NCBI GenBank assembly: GCA_004764695.1
Contig: SMSO01000034.1
Span: 3,976,501-4,040,500, forward strand
DNA length: 64,000 nt
Direction of reading: 5' to 3'
Origin: Schizochytrium sp. TIO01
Taxonomy: Eukaryota > Sar > Bigyra > Thraustochytrida > Thraustochytriidae
Part shown: positions 1 through 11,307 of the stretch, in pieces
Numbering within the stretch: position 1 is the first letter of the stretch
Layout: every line of letters begins with the position of its first letter
Notes under the pieces: generated by a model
What the model was told of the DNA's origin: nothing
What the model saw: the letters and a program-made list of their open reading frames with translations, nothing else
The model's database searches: none
Program-made: the position numbers and the translations under genes

Positions 1-142
1 CGGATCGAGCAATTCATACCATATTAGCTGTGTCCTGGGACAGCGAGATTTATTGTATAAGATTCGGCGGCACACCCCTACTTCATCGTTTGCCCCACCC
101 TTACACATAGTTTTTACTAAACTGTTACTTTTCTTTTTCTTT

Positions 143-173
143 CTTCTCTTCTCTTCTCTTCTCTTCTCTTCTT
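143..173. repeat. TCTTC pentanucleotide microsatellite
   Basis: About six tandem copies of a TCTTC/TTCTC unit sit inside a longer pyrimidine-rich stretch. This is a simple-sequence repeat in non-coding DNA. Confidence 0.9.
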
Positions 174-420
174 TCTTTGAGAAATGGAAACTCATATTAC
201 AAATGACTTTGACCAGACTTCTGCATGTTTTCTCAAAAAGAACTCCTGAGGAGGTTGTCGAGGAATATGTCGTTCCTATGTAAGTGCAAGGCGACACCCC
301 ATAGATCGTCGGCTGCGTTAATTGGCAATCGACTTTGTCTTTCTATTATTTTGTTCTTTTCGTTAATAACATTTCAATAAGTTTGTTGAACAAAGAATAA
401 GAAGAACCTCTTTGTCGTGC

Positions 421-443
421 CCCTCCCCCCCCCCCTCCCCCCC
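421..443. repeat. C-rich homopolymer tract
   Basis: Twenty-one of 23 bases are C, interrupted twice by a single T. It stands out in an AT-rich neighbourhood. The exact length is likely to be unreliable in most sequencing chemistries. Confidence 0.85.
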
Positions 444-855
444 GATGCCATCTTTTGCAGTCAAATCACTTTCATTCTTTTTCACTGGAGCAATGATATT
501 TGAAGATGAGTATAGCAATACGTCAGAAGCGATTTAAATATATATTACATGTTATATATATATATTAGCAGGTGTATTTCTTTTTAGCTATGATTTTTCT
601 TAGATCGTAGCGCGAAATATAGCATGAAGTATATATGGTATGGAGCCGATAACCATGAAACTCTTGGTTATTGGTCTCATTGCTTAGAAATCGCCCACAA
701 TTGATCAATTCTTGTTCGAATCGAATGCTGTCGATTCGCACTAGAAGAATGATAAAAGAGGATTCAACGGCTATATCTATCAAAGTTCGTTTTTTTCAAT
801 TTATCTCTCTCACTCTCTCTTATTGTACATATTTGCAGCATGAAATAAATATTTT

Positions 856-893
856 CATCACATGTTCTAAACGGCATCACATGTTCTAAACGG
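856..893. repeat. Perfect 19-bp tandem duplication
   Basis: The 19-bp unit beginning CATCACATG occupies 856-874 and is repeated exactly at 875-893 with no spacer. The perfect identity points to a recent slippage or templated duplication. Confidence 0.95.
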
Positions 894-1737
894 AATGTGT
901 ATGGATTTCAAATATTGATTGTACTTCATGTAGACAATTCAGCTTCTCAGATTTCCTCAATACAAGGTAACGTTTATTCTACATTCATAGTTCAAGTTAA
1001 TCTTTACCACTTTATACCGAAGCTCTCTATTTTTTAAAAGTTTGTTTTATAGTTTTATTTATTTATTTAAAACACAAATAATAACAACACGAATAAAAAT
1101 CATCTCTAGCAAAGCGAACCTGTCAGGCAGATTAGCATTTTATAGAAGATAAAATTATGAAAAACACAGTTAAGTGGCTTCCCCTTTCGAGTGGCCTGGT
1201 CTAACTTGAGATCTACGAGTCCCTTGCCTCAAACCGATGTTTAATACTCAACAATGCAGCAGCAAGCATAGATATAAATTAGCGTCTACCACTTAGTTAT
1301 GTACTTTAACTCAAATAGTAAATTACTTTTAGAAATCTCCCATCTATTATCGCCTTGCTAGTATGCTCGTCAAGCATGTACACTATCACCTGTTCTTGAC
1401 ATGAATGTAGAAACGGAAAACTTGAAAAGTAGGAGTTTTGCTTGGCTCAAAACAATATGGTTTTGTACAACCAGAAACAGACTTTCCTGTTTGTTTTTTA
1501 ATTTATTTTTTTTACATACATGGTACACACCTTTCAACGACTCTGGGACATCTGCTTAGTCCCTTTATCATATTATTTTTGCCAACTTCGTGGGACAGCA
1601 CAATTGACCAGAAACCTGGAAGAAATTTAAGATTCTAGCATGACTGATGAGAGGGCCCTTCTAGAGATGCCCGGATTCTCTTAAACTATGTATTATCGGA
1701 CCCTGTTTCTTTTCACAAATGTGAAACAGTAAACTCA

Positions 1738-1922
1738 CTCGAGGTTAGTTAATTTTTGGTTCTCTTAAAAGCATATATATCTACCCATGTTTAATTTCGT
1801 TACTGTTACTTACATCAAAGTATAACTGATTGCGCTGAGCTTGCATTTGATGAAACAATCACCGAATCTGTAACAGTAACAGTAACATCATGGTCAATAA
1901 TTGCTTTGTTAACTAACTCGAG
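1738..1922. repeat. Nested imperfect inverted repeats (possible MITE relic)
   Basis: The outer arms are CTCGAGGTTAGTTAA (1738-1752) and TTAACTAACTCGAG (1909-1922), which are reverse complements apart from one base. The inner arms are GTTACTGTTAC (1799-1809) and GTAACAGTAAC, the latter occurring in overlapping copies at 1870-1880 and 1876-1886. The DNA between the arm pairs is only weakly similar. Two nested arm pairs in register suggest a decayed foldback element, but I see no clear target-site duplication, so the mobile-element reading is tentative. Confidence 0.45.
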
Positions 1923-2667
1923 AAACAGGCTCCAGACATTTTTCTATTTGTTACTGCTTTATTTCCCTAATTCTTCCTCTTCATTTCTTTTTTCATGAGC
2001 AAATCTTACGAGACTATACAGACGACTCAATTTTCTCGCATGGAATCAACTCAACCTTGTAGTGAAGAAGACCTCACAGCCACTTGCCTCAGGAAGAAAC
2101 TATGGATTTAAAACTCCTCCTGAAGTTCGTCATCTCACTCAGCAAATGGTTAGAAATACTTATAGCTAGGAGGACTCCACGAAGTCGGTCTACACTTACA
2201 ACGATCTCTGAAGGAGTATCAACATGAGATAGTTATGTACTAAACTCATGAAGATCGCTCGTTTGCAGAGACTTCACAATTTGCAATGAACTTCGCCTAG
2301 GAAACTACGCCTAATCTACAAATAAAGCATGCTTGTAATGGTGATTGTAAATTATTATTTTTTCAGCTCTTTGATACGCAACGAATATGGTAAAGTTGAC
2401 ATAATTCAGTGCTGGTTAAGTTAATTAAAGTGACTATAAAAAAAGAATCACAAATAAATTTCTCGGCCAAACAGCATTGTTAAATTACTCATTAAATCCA
2501 TCTTCTCTCTCGAAAGACAACAGAAAGATCAAGATATGGAGGAAGAACAGAAAAATTTATTGTTACTATTTTAATTTTCTACCTGTTGTACGAATGGCTT
2601 TCATCATTTTCATCAAAAGAAGAAAGAAAGAGAAATGATGAAGATGCATGTGAGAGGTGTAAAGGAT

Positions 2668-2690
2668 AGAAGACTCACGTGAAGTCTTCT
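2668..2690. repeat. Near-perfect palindrome centred on CACGTG
   Basis: AGAAGACT and AGTCTTCT flank a CACGTG core (2676-2681), giving a 23-bp near-perfect palindrome. CACGTG is the classical E-box/G-box core bound by bHLH or bZIP factors. No gene lies nearby, so a regulatory role is only a possibility. Confidence 0.5.
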
Positions 2691-4477
2691 TCTTTTCTCT
2701 CCGTATAGTTTGACTGCTAACGATGTGTAACACTAATATTCACTTTATCAAGAGTCCCTTTTATTATTAATTTCCTTCTTCATAAACTAGTGAATGCACT
2801 TGCTCAACTGCTTTTTAGATACTAAACTTAGCAGTCATGTTGAATTAGAACTAGACACTCATTTTGAGAAACCAGGATAAACCTCGTTCGTTAAGAAACC
2901 AGCTTTGTTGTTTTTCAAGCTTGTCGATCTCTCGAAACGGGCCAGTCAAGATAGAAAGATGCCTGTGTGCCTGGTTTGAAGCTAAGGTCATTTAATATTA
3001 AATAGGAAACAGCATGAACTCGAAAGTTGCAACAAAATGATGTCTGGAAGATCCATTATATGATTTCTACATTTACAGATCGGAACCTATGAACAAGAGT
3101 GAGCTATTTAATATGTCCACAGTACTGTATGCAGACGTCACTTTTAACTTGCGCACTATGAACAGTTGTTTGTGTCAAATAGCTGAAGGCATCTCTACCT
3201 AATGCCCCTCTCACATCAGAGTATTATCTAATATAATACAATAAGAAGCTCGATTCTAATATTTTGCTTCCGTTACGAATATGAGCATGTGCAATGAAAT
3301 ATCTCAATTACGTTTATGCATGAAATCTAGCACCTAAAGAATAAGCAAACGCAGTATTTATACAGGTGTAGATGTTAGAAAATGTTGTTTTCGTTTGTTT
3401 TTTAATAATTTATTAACTATTTTATTTTAATTTAAAAATAATAATTAATAACTCAAATATATATATATAAACTTTAAACTACTCAATAAGAAATCTCTTC
3501 CAACGATAACATTTTGAAACTTATGATTCATTTAAAAAAGCAAATATTAATGGCTAATTTGCCTGTGTATGACAAAATTACCCACAGAATCATTGATTCA
3601 TTATTGAGAAGCCTCACCTTCTATCATCTAAGGGTAATCCGAATGGCAATTTTAGGCTTTGCATGCACAAACGCGTCTCAAAAAGCAAATGAGAATTAAC
3701 ATGCAAATTTGCATATTCTTTTTTAACCTACCTTGATTTGAATCTAAAACCCATGCATTTAAACTTGCTCCCTTGTATTCTTAATTTTTTAATTTTTGGT
3801 GGGGGTGTATGGGCCTTTGGCTCAACATTCCTTGCCAAATGGCTTGCTTTTAATTTTTGTTTGGTCAAAAGAGCAGCCCAAAGATGCGTGTGTAAAAGTT
3901 CACCCATGAGGACAATTTTTATATATGCAAGGATCGTTTAGACTGACAACCACTTGATAATTTGTTTAGTTTTGTGCTGGTCCAGAAATAGAATTTGAGC
4001 TTCTAAGTTTTGCTGAAACATTTGCTTAGTCTATGACAGGAAGGGGCTCACGACCTCCGCATAGTCGTAACCGTCCTTTCACATATTTTGCCCGATATCA
4101 TCTTCTTTGAATAGATCCTGATTGAGTAAAAAATATATGGTATTTTTATATCTGCAATCTAGAGATTGACTTTCGAAATTGAAGGCAGTGAATGTGCGGT
4201 TTCTAAGACAAACCTTTGAAGAAAAAAATGTGAATAGTTAAGTACTCGGAGTTCATTCATCGACCAAGAAGAATCGACCTGTTCGCTTTCTTCATTGCAA
4301 TTGACATGCAAAAACCAATTTGCAGTCTCAATACAGGGAGCAGGTTTCGAGGCGAGTATCTTCAGCTCTTTTTGTTTCTCACTATTGTGATATCCATGAA
4401 TAGATATGAAGTTGCTCAGCAAGCAATCTCTCGTCTTAGTACTGATAGTAAAAGATGCATGGAAATGTGAAGTTTAA

Positions 4478-4941
4478 ATTGAAGTTTTTCATCTGGTGCT
4501 ATTGAAGTGGCATACAGCTAATCTGCAACGGGTACCAAGCTTCAATATATCCCGAGCTTCAACGTCAGACAAGGACCTCTTCCCGGCTGGCATTTGTCAG
4601 TATGTTTTTCAGAACGATCACGATTTTCCAAGGATTCACTGCCGGGTTCCACTGTTAGTCAAATTGAAGATGTGTAGATCTATCATACCTTCATCATATT
4701 GCAAAACTTTCGGCGGAACTAATGCTCTCGGAGGAAAGTATGTTATTAACAACGCGAAGTGAAATGGCATTGTTCTCAGCAATGGTTTTTTCGAAACACC
4801 GTTTTTGCCACAGATGCCTTCAATTCTTGACAAGGTTTTGCCTTTCATTGCAATACCTCAACGCATGGCGCATGCTCTGAAGCTAGACATTATTCAGTGG
4901 ACAGAGATCCTGATACTCGATGTGAGCCTCTTGTTTCAGGT
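4478..4941 (+). pseudogene. Possible decayed coding stretch, one in-frame stop
   Basis: One frame stays open from 4478 to 4760. It meets a single TGA at about 4760-4762 and then continues in the same frame, open, to a TAA at about 4939-4941. The residue composition on both sides looks protein-like (balanced hydrophobics, several Cys and Pro). There is no ATG near the beginning and I recognise no family. It may be a relic of an unknown gene or chance openness in AT-moderate DNA, so confidence is low. Confidence 0.25.
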
Positions 4942-6469
4942 TTAAAAGTATTGATCGAGGTTGTAAGCTTGTTACTAAACTGTTGCTTGGTTGACCACTT
5001 TAGATTCGTGATCATAAACTGGCATAGAGTCACTTATGCATGTTATTGAGAGTTGCTTTTCGTCCTGAACATCGTAAGAATTGCTCACAAAGTCTAGAAC
5101 TATCAAGGATGTTGTTCAAAATACCTGATGCCCCTACCTCCATAGATAAAATGGTGTCTTTGCTAGAGAAATGGCTCTGTTTTCTTCACCTGATGTCGAT
5201 GCTGAAATACCGTGACTAAATTTTCTACTACTCATCATTACAACTCGATTAGGTTTGGGCCATGCACCACGAAGCGACGCAAAGTCTTTGCAACTCTGTT
5301 GTAATTATATTTTTTGTTCTTGAAGTCTATGGTGAAGTAGATCAATAATAACTCGCAGACCTTGCTCGCCATGAAGATAATATTAACTTTAGGTTATGTG
5401 GCGAATTCCTTCATCAAGCAAAGTAGAGAAATGCGAGAAAAATTGAGAGAATGTTTACAATAGTTCTGGCGATGGGTCTTCCGATGTCGAATTGATTGCA
5501 TCAATCTTGCTGGAGAAAGCTTAGGGTTAAAGGAACAATGTTCTGATCTCGTGAATTCCCGAAAGAGCTTGTTATCTCGCCATTCGCAACATGGAGGAAG
5601 TTGTTGAGAGCGCTATATGCTAATCTGCCGAGTTGATGAAGATCACACACCTGAAAGATCTACTTCTTTCTCTTTTTCTCCTCCCTTGTTGTATCCCAAG
5701 CTGTCGGTACTCACAGCACATGATACATGATGGTGCATGGTTTTCTAACGAAAATTGTGTACCAGTTTAAGTCGGTAGATATAAATTAGCTTTTTTTATC
5801 TCGCCAAGCCTTTGAATTGCAACAACCGTAAAAGATTAACTCTCCGCTCGCTGACGTGGCCACAACTACCGCTGCTGTTACCTCAACCTCCCTATAGTAA
5901 GTAGAACACCTAATAAAATTAGGATGTAGGAACGTAGCAAATATTAATATCCCTTTCCGTAGCGCAAGAGGTGTCATACTTGGAGTTTACTGTTCATATC
6001 GAGGCCAACTTGATTACTATGTCAAAATCTTATAACCAGTCATTAGCATTATTACTAAAAACTCATAGGATGCTTATTACACTGCATTCGATTGTTTTGA
6101 GAGCGCGTGCGTACTAGGTAATAGTAGGTAAATGTCTCTGCGTGCTTTGTGCTAAAAGTTGCTTGACCAAACCCTTTTCACTCTATATGAGAACTTTTCG
6201 TGAAAAAGACGACGCGTTTGATCTCCATTGACTTCGGCACCGCAAGGTAAAGGCAAAGCTGCCCTTGTCAGAACTGTGCGATTTCGCTTTGACGTGAAGA
6301 CATAAACTTTACTCGGACATACCAAGTCACCTGCTTTATGACAAGCGTATATAAAGGTAGATCGAAGATTTGACTTTGTGCCTGTCCCTGAAAGTTCATA
6401 ACCACAACTCACAAAGGGTTGAAGAACAACAGAGTTGTGTATATCTTACGGAGAGCAGAAGGAGTAGAA
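4942..6469. other. Intergenic, no supported gene
   Basis: There are only short frames in mixed directions. A 62-codon open stretch ending near 5219 on the plus strand and an 86-codon minus-strand frame (6152-6412, GTG start) show no family resemblance. The last few hundred bases presumably carried the promoter of the zinc-finger gene that begins at 6470. Confidence 0.5.
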
Positions 6470-7668
6470 ATGCGCGCGCTGTGTAAACAACCAGGATGCC
6501 AGAGTCTCGCATTGAAGGGCGAGCATTGTAAAGCTCCACGGAGGCGGCCGGCGATGCAAGAAGACTGACTGCATACGATCAGCAGAGGCAGGAGGGCTAT
6601 GCAGAGGCCATGGTGGTGGCCCGCGATGCAAAGAAGCTGGCTGCGGGAAATCTGCTCAACAAGGTGGAAAGTGCTGGAGCCATGGGGGGGGTAATCGATG
6701 CAAAGCTCCTACCTGCATGCAACGCGCTCCCAAAAACAGCTATTGCAAAAAGCATGGCACCAAAGATGTCGCGAACCCTCCTACACCCCATCAAAAAAAA
6801 AATGAAAATGATTCCATCTTAGAAATTGTCGATTTAACTACCGAGACTAAATCACGACCCATCAGTCCAAGTGGAAACTCAGCTCGCAATGTAGACATGG
6901 GACAAAGCTTCACTACCTGCAGGGGTAAAGGGATCAAGAGAAAGAGATGGAACTCACCTCGCCAGGACACCCTTGCGGCCTTTTCATCATCAGAAGACAA
7001 GGTTGAAACTCCTTCCATCTCGCAGAATCCTCCTCGGCAAGTTGATTCTTGTGAACTCTCGCTTTATGATAGCACAGGTCCTGAAAGAGGTTTTGGAAAG
7101 GAAAGAGCCTACAGCGTTTCCAGCGCTCTTACTCAAGCTAGTGATGAGCTTAAATGACGCTGAAGATGATGTTCGGACGGAAAACTTCAATTGTAACCAG
7201 ATTCAGATGGATTCGAACGGGCAAGAAGAATTCTCTTCATCAAAAATTCCAAAATCATTCTCCACAAACCTAAAATTGCATCAAACGAGTATAGCTAAGA
7301 CCTCATCCAAAATACCAATTTGGTAATTTTCCAAAAACAGACGTGCTCCGACTTTCAAGATTATTGGCTCGTTATTTAGGCTGAAAATAAGGAAGCCTTA
7401 CTTTTGTAGGACGATAGAAAAAATAATCAATGACGAGGAAAAATATATTTTGCGGGAATGGAATTTCTTATTCAGTGATTCCCAAAAACAATTTCGGGAA
7501 AAAGAAGAAAGCATTCATCTACCGACTGCGAGCCTGCTATAAAGCTTTCTCGGTACGGATGTAAACTTCGAACAGAGCAAAAGATTAGTAGCAAATTTAG
7601 ACAGCAATTTCATCCTAGTGGAAGAGATATTGCCTTTTTTTAATCCCGAGTTATACACTCTCTGGTGA
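6470..7668 (+). pseudogene. WRKY19-like tandem zinc-finger protein, broken gene
   Basis: An ATG at 6470 opens a frame that goes straight into a C-x4-C zinc-finger unit (CKQPGCQSLALKGEHCK). An extra base in the CC at about 6536-6537 throws the frame. In the shifted frame three more units follow, each with a C-x4-C start, a second Cys and an HG(GG) or KHG end: about 6545-6605, 6620-6690 and 6695-6765. This is the short CxxxxC...CxxH array found in WRKY19-like proteins. A Ser/Thr-rich tail with a basic KRKRW patch (possible nuclear signal) follows to a stop at 7155-7157. The overlapping third frame then carries acidic, polar and later well-ordered-looking sequence to 7668, interrupted by in-frame TAA codons at 7324-7326 and 7540-7542. 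Two frame changes plus two stops argue for a true pseudogene. The intact family is presumed to bind DNA or protein; that role is not shown here. Confidence 0.65.
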
Positions 7669-8449
7669 GAATAAATAACAGAACCTGGAAACAGGGAATT
7701 CATAATTTTACATACGGGTTTGCTTTCATCTTAATTGTTGGCATATTTTCAATGTTTTATACTGCAAATCTCCTCTCTTTAAATTTTCGCAAGATCTGAA
7801 TAGAGTGTAACGCAATACCGCCAACATAACTTAGTGCATGATTCAAGAAGGTACAAATATTGTCATCTTATGTGCAAGATTAAGGCAAGTCAGGACAAGA
7901 TATACGCGTCGCACATCAAGCAAGCAATCAAGATAAATATAAACAAAAACAACAATCTGGACTCTTTATTTAGGTTTCTGTGTGTGGGCATTGTGCGTTT
8001 TCAAATTCGAATTTCTTTTTTGTTTTTTCACTTATAGTTGATGTATTTGTGTGACTAACGTCTTGGAAAGTTTGTGTGCATATTGCAAGCGCAACGATGA
8101 CACCTGTTTACGGAAAGCAGTCATTTAGAATCCGTTGGCTGAATGGAGTCTGTGGTATATATGGACCAACGGATTCAATTGACTTGCCATAAGCCACTAC
8201 ATTATAATCGCAGGTTTTAGCAAGCGCACCAATTATATATAGATACAATAGGTGTTTGGTGTGTATGTGTATGTGTACGCATGCGTGTCATTCCTTTAAT
8301 TGACCTTCGTAAGAGGGAGCGGGTAGAATGACACCCTGGCCACATGACTACTCAGGTGTACGAAAGGTCCATCTTTTTGGATGCTGTCTAGACCACATAC
8401 CATATGAACAATTTCGGCCTCCAGAGAGCAAACGGAAGACGCCAACCCT
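7669..8449. other. Intergenic between zinc-finger relic and CDK gene
   Basis: No gene is visible. A GT-rich run of TGTG and TGTA units lies at about 8250-8288. Because the CDK gene is transcribed from the minus strand and ends at 8450, the right part of this stretch should contain its 3' untranslated region and poly(A) site. Confidence 0.6.
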
Positions 8450-9952
8450 TTAGAGATCCTGATTGGAAGAATCCTCGGCGTCCATTTCATCAAGGCCGGT
8501 GGACTTTTGCTTAAGGGCGACACCAGCGTCGACCCCTGCAAAATAGGGATGCTCGAGAGCTGCCTTCGCAGTAATGCGCTTGGCAGGATCATACACAAGC
8601 ATTGAGGTCATAAGATCAACACCATCGTCTGAGAGGTTCTTCACAAGATGCTTGAGGTTCGGCGGTGCCATGTATGGCTTGCCGGTTTGAGCAAACTTTT
8701 TCAAGAGCTTCTGCTTAATAGCTGGCCACTCGGGCAGCTCGACTAGTCCGGGCCACTCTTGTTCATTTGGCATTCCCAGTGCCGAGAAGATCTTGTCCAA
8801 TTGAGTGGGCTCCGACGTACCAGTGAACAGAGGTCGACCATTAGACATCTCAGCAAAAATGCAGCCAATACTCCAAATATCAACAGGAGTAGAGTATTTC
8901 CGGCTTCCCAAAAGAACATCAGGGGCACGGTACCACAAGGTGACGACCTCATGGGTATAGCTGCGTACGGGGATACCAAAAGCACGAGCTAGACCAAAAT
9001 CTGCCAATTTAAGCTCGCCCTCACGATTGATAAGCAGATTCTGCGGCTTTAAATCACGGTGCAAAACACGGTGACTGTGGCAGAATGCGACGCCACGCAG
9101 AAGCTGAAAGAGAAGGCTTTTCAGCACATTGGCCTCCAGGCCACCCTCGCATACGTCGAGGTATTCTGTTGTTTTTGATGATGTTTGTGGGAAAAGTCAA
9201 GCAAACATGAACACAATAGAAACGTTCATCAAAAAGAAAAAAGGAAAGCAAATGTGAGTCAAAGGCTGTTCAAAAAAATCAACAACCACTTATTTGGACA
9301 AAAGTGATCACCACACAAACTCATCCAATTGGAGAGATAATTCATAAACGTACTCTTCAAGTCCTGGTCCAAGTATTCAAAAACAAGCGTGAGCTTTCGT
9401 TCAGTATGAACAACGTCATACAATTTCACAATATTCGGATGCTGCAATTCCTTAAGCAAGCTGATCTCTCGGATGGCGGTTCTGTGTAATGCCAATTCCA
9501 TAACAATATTATATGGCAATCATGTTAGCAACTCTTCATTTCCAAGCACTCCAAACCCTGCTTAGAACCTAAGCAAGAAAACAAGCAAGCAAAGTATCTA
9601 TAGACATCTCCAAAATGACATTCGGCAAACTTACGAGGGAATGCCTTCATCTTCCTGCTCAAGACGAATGCGTTTAAGCGCAATTACTGTGTATTAGAAA
9701 AATAACACAACAACGTGTCAGCAACTACTGCCATCTTGCTTCACATCTCATACACGAGCATATCAATTCTATCCTTAGCAGCCAGTACGGATTGTATCAT
9801 AAATTTTGAGGGACCCAAGATAGGTGATGCTCATGATAGATATATATGTAGGTGGATCAAAACTTACCCTCACCCGTAATGCGGTCCTTAGCCTTGTATA
9901 CCACACCGTAGGTGCCCTCGCCGATCTTGACAAGCTTCTGGTAGCGCTCCAT
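8450..9952 (-). CDS. CDK1: PSTAIRE cyclin-dependent kinase (CDK1/CDKA type), 4 exons
   Basis: Exons run from 9952 to 9868, 9686 to 9635, 9481 to 9354 and 9165 to 8450, joining to 326 aa. Introns 1 and 2 start GTAAGT and intron 3 starts GTACGT; all end AG. The product is a Ser/Thr kinase that, bound to cyclin, drives cell-cycle transitions. Visible marks are the glycine loop GEGTYG (11-16) with inhibitory sites T14 and Y15, the catalytic lysine K33, the cyclin-binding helix PSTAIRE (45-51), HRDLKPQN with catalytic D126, DFG (144-146), and the activating T-loop threonine T159 in [11 protein letters not shown]. This matches CDK1/CDK2 residue for residue at the landmarks. A polar tail of about 25 residues after the kinase fold is longer than in human CDK2. 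Splice sites were chosen because each restores the kinase consensus exactly, for example PS|T at the PSTAIRE junction. CDK1 versus CDK2 cannot be resolved without a tree. Confidence 0.95.
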
Positions 9953-11307
9953 TGTCTCTGCGACAGTTGTAAAAGCAGGACCTCAACACTGGTGCGCTGG
10001 GAGAAGCAGAGAAGACGAAGACAGAAACTAGGAAGGCGATGAGCAGAAACGAGGGCCTCGCGGAGGCGGATGTGCCGCAACGCAGGCAGCGGAGAGCCTG
10101 GCAGTGCTATTGAGGGTCAAAGAAGCCTCAAGGAGATGGATAGCAGTGGATACGATGCAGAGACGGCTCGGACTCTGCCGCGACGGCTCCTCGACAGCAA
10201 GCGAAGGCGCGAGATCGGCGGATGGATCACAGAAACAAAGAGGGCAAAGGAGAGCAGAGGCACATAGGAATCAGTTAATATATATTAGGAGTACAGCTAT
10301 ATAGAAATAGCAGAGAGGAAAGAATTAGGAGTTCCTAGACACACGCTTAGTCAGGAATCGGTAGAGATATAGGACATAGATACCGAGAAAGGTAGGAGTT
10401 CATGGCCAGGACTTATGGCTGATGATTATAATACAGAGCGGATTTCCTGAAGTAGAAGAGGCAATGTGCGCTTCCTTTTGGGAGGTTTACTTTTGCTTGT
10501 AGAGTGTGTTCGAACTCTGAGTACAGAGATAAGCAAGAAAACTGGAAGGGCTTGGACTTTGCTATTAGAGCTTTGAAGTTGCTTCATGAGGAAGTCTTGA
10601 AAGGAAATATTGGCGAGTTAAACTTAAAAAGCCCTCTTTGAAATAAGGTCAGGAAATGAGTCTTTCATATTCGAGTAACTTGGGGACCCCTCGTACCTTA
10701 TGATGGAAAAAGAGGTTCTATATATTCACCATGATACTCACAATCGCTAATAGCAGCCTACCCTAGTGAAAGATTTCCTCAATATTTTGGTGCATTTATC
10801 ATTGGAGCACGAAATGAATTCCCCTTTATAGTAGTATATAGATTATGATAATCGTCAATAGAGATGTTTACTGTGAGAAGGTCCTCACCATCGACATTTG
10901 ACACAATATAAGAGTAAAGGGAAGATGAGTTGTACTATCTGAGTAGCATAAATATGAGATGATCAAGCCAAGAAAACGCAATGCAATTCTGGAGTACACA
11001 TTTACATTGGAATCCACTTGCAACAATTAATGTTGCTACTGAGAGAATTTCGGACTCCTTCAAGATTTTTAATTACCATAGTAAAAGACAAGTAAGTATT
11101 CGTCAAAAATTTTAAAGATGCATGCAAAGAATGTCAATAGGCCAAAATAAAACATCGAGAGAATTAGTAGGTTAACAGAGCGCCTGAGAGAAAATTTGAT
11201 GTTCTTGTGGAAAGCTTGCTCGCATATCGCTAAGCGAGTGAATGAGTGCAGCAAGCATGTTGGCGAGTTTGCTAGCTAAGTTGGCAGTTGAGCCCTATCA
11301 ATAAGAC
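9953..11307. other. Intergenic: CDK promoter side and RabGGTase 3' side
   Basis: The CDK gene begins at 9952 on the minus strand, so the first few hundred bases here should hold its 5' UTR and promoter. They are more GC-rich and purine-rich than the rest. I see no conserved protein in any frame, although several small frames between 10070 and 10304 overlap one another. Confidence 0.55.

Larger units (their letters stand above)
1..4477. other. AT-rich intergenic DNA, no gene seen
   Basis: No reading frame here resembles a conserved protein, and the frames present are short, AT-biased and unsupported by splice-site context. The stretch contains low-complexity runs and small repeats, listed separately: a TTCTC tract, a C-rich tract, a 19-bp tandem duplication, nested inverted repeats and a CACGTG palindrome. 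I see no tRNA, rRNA or transposase signature. Very small or fast-evolving genes could be missed. Confidence 0.6.

Noticed and set aside
7190-7225. GTTCGAATCC on the minus strand as a tRNA B-box
   Set aside because: No A-box or cloverleaf can be formed around it, and it lies inside the pseudogene.
6973-7326. 117-codon frame as a separate gene
   Set aside because: It overlaps the zinc-finger relic, and its real part (from about 7150) continues the same decayed gene in another frame.
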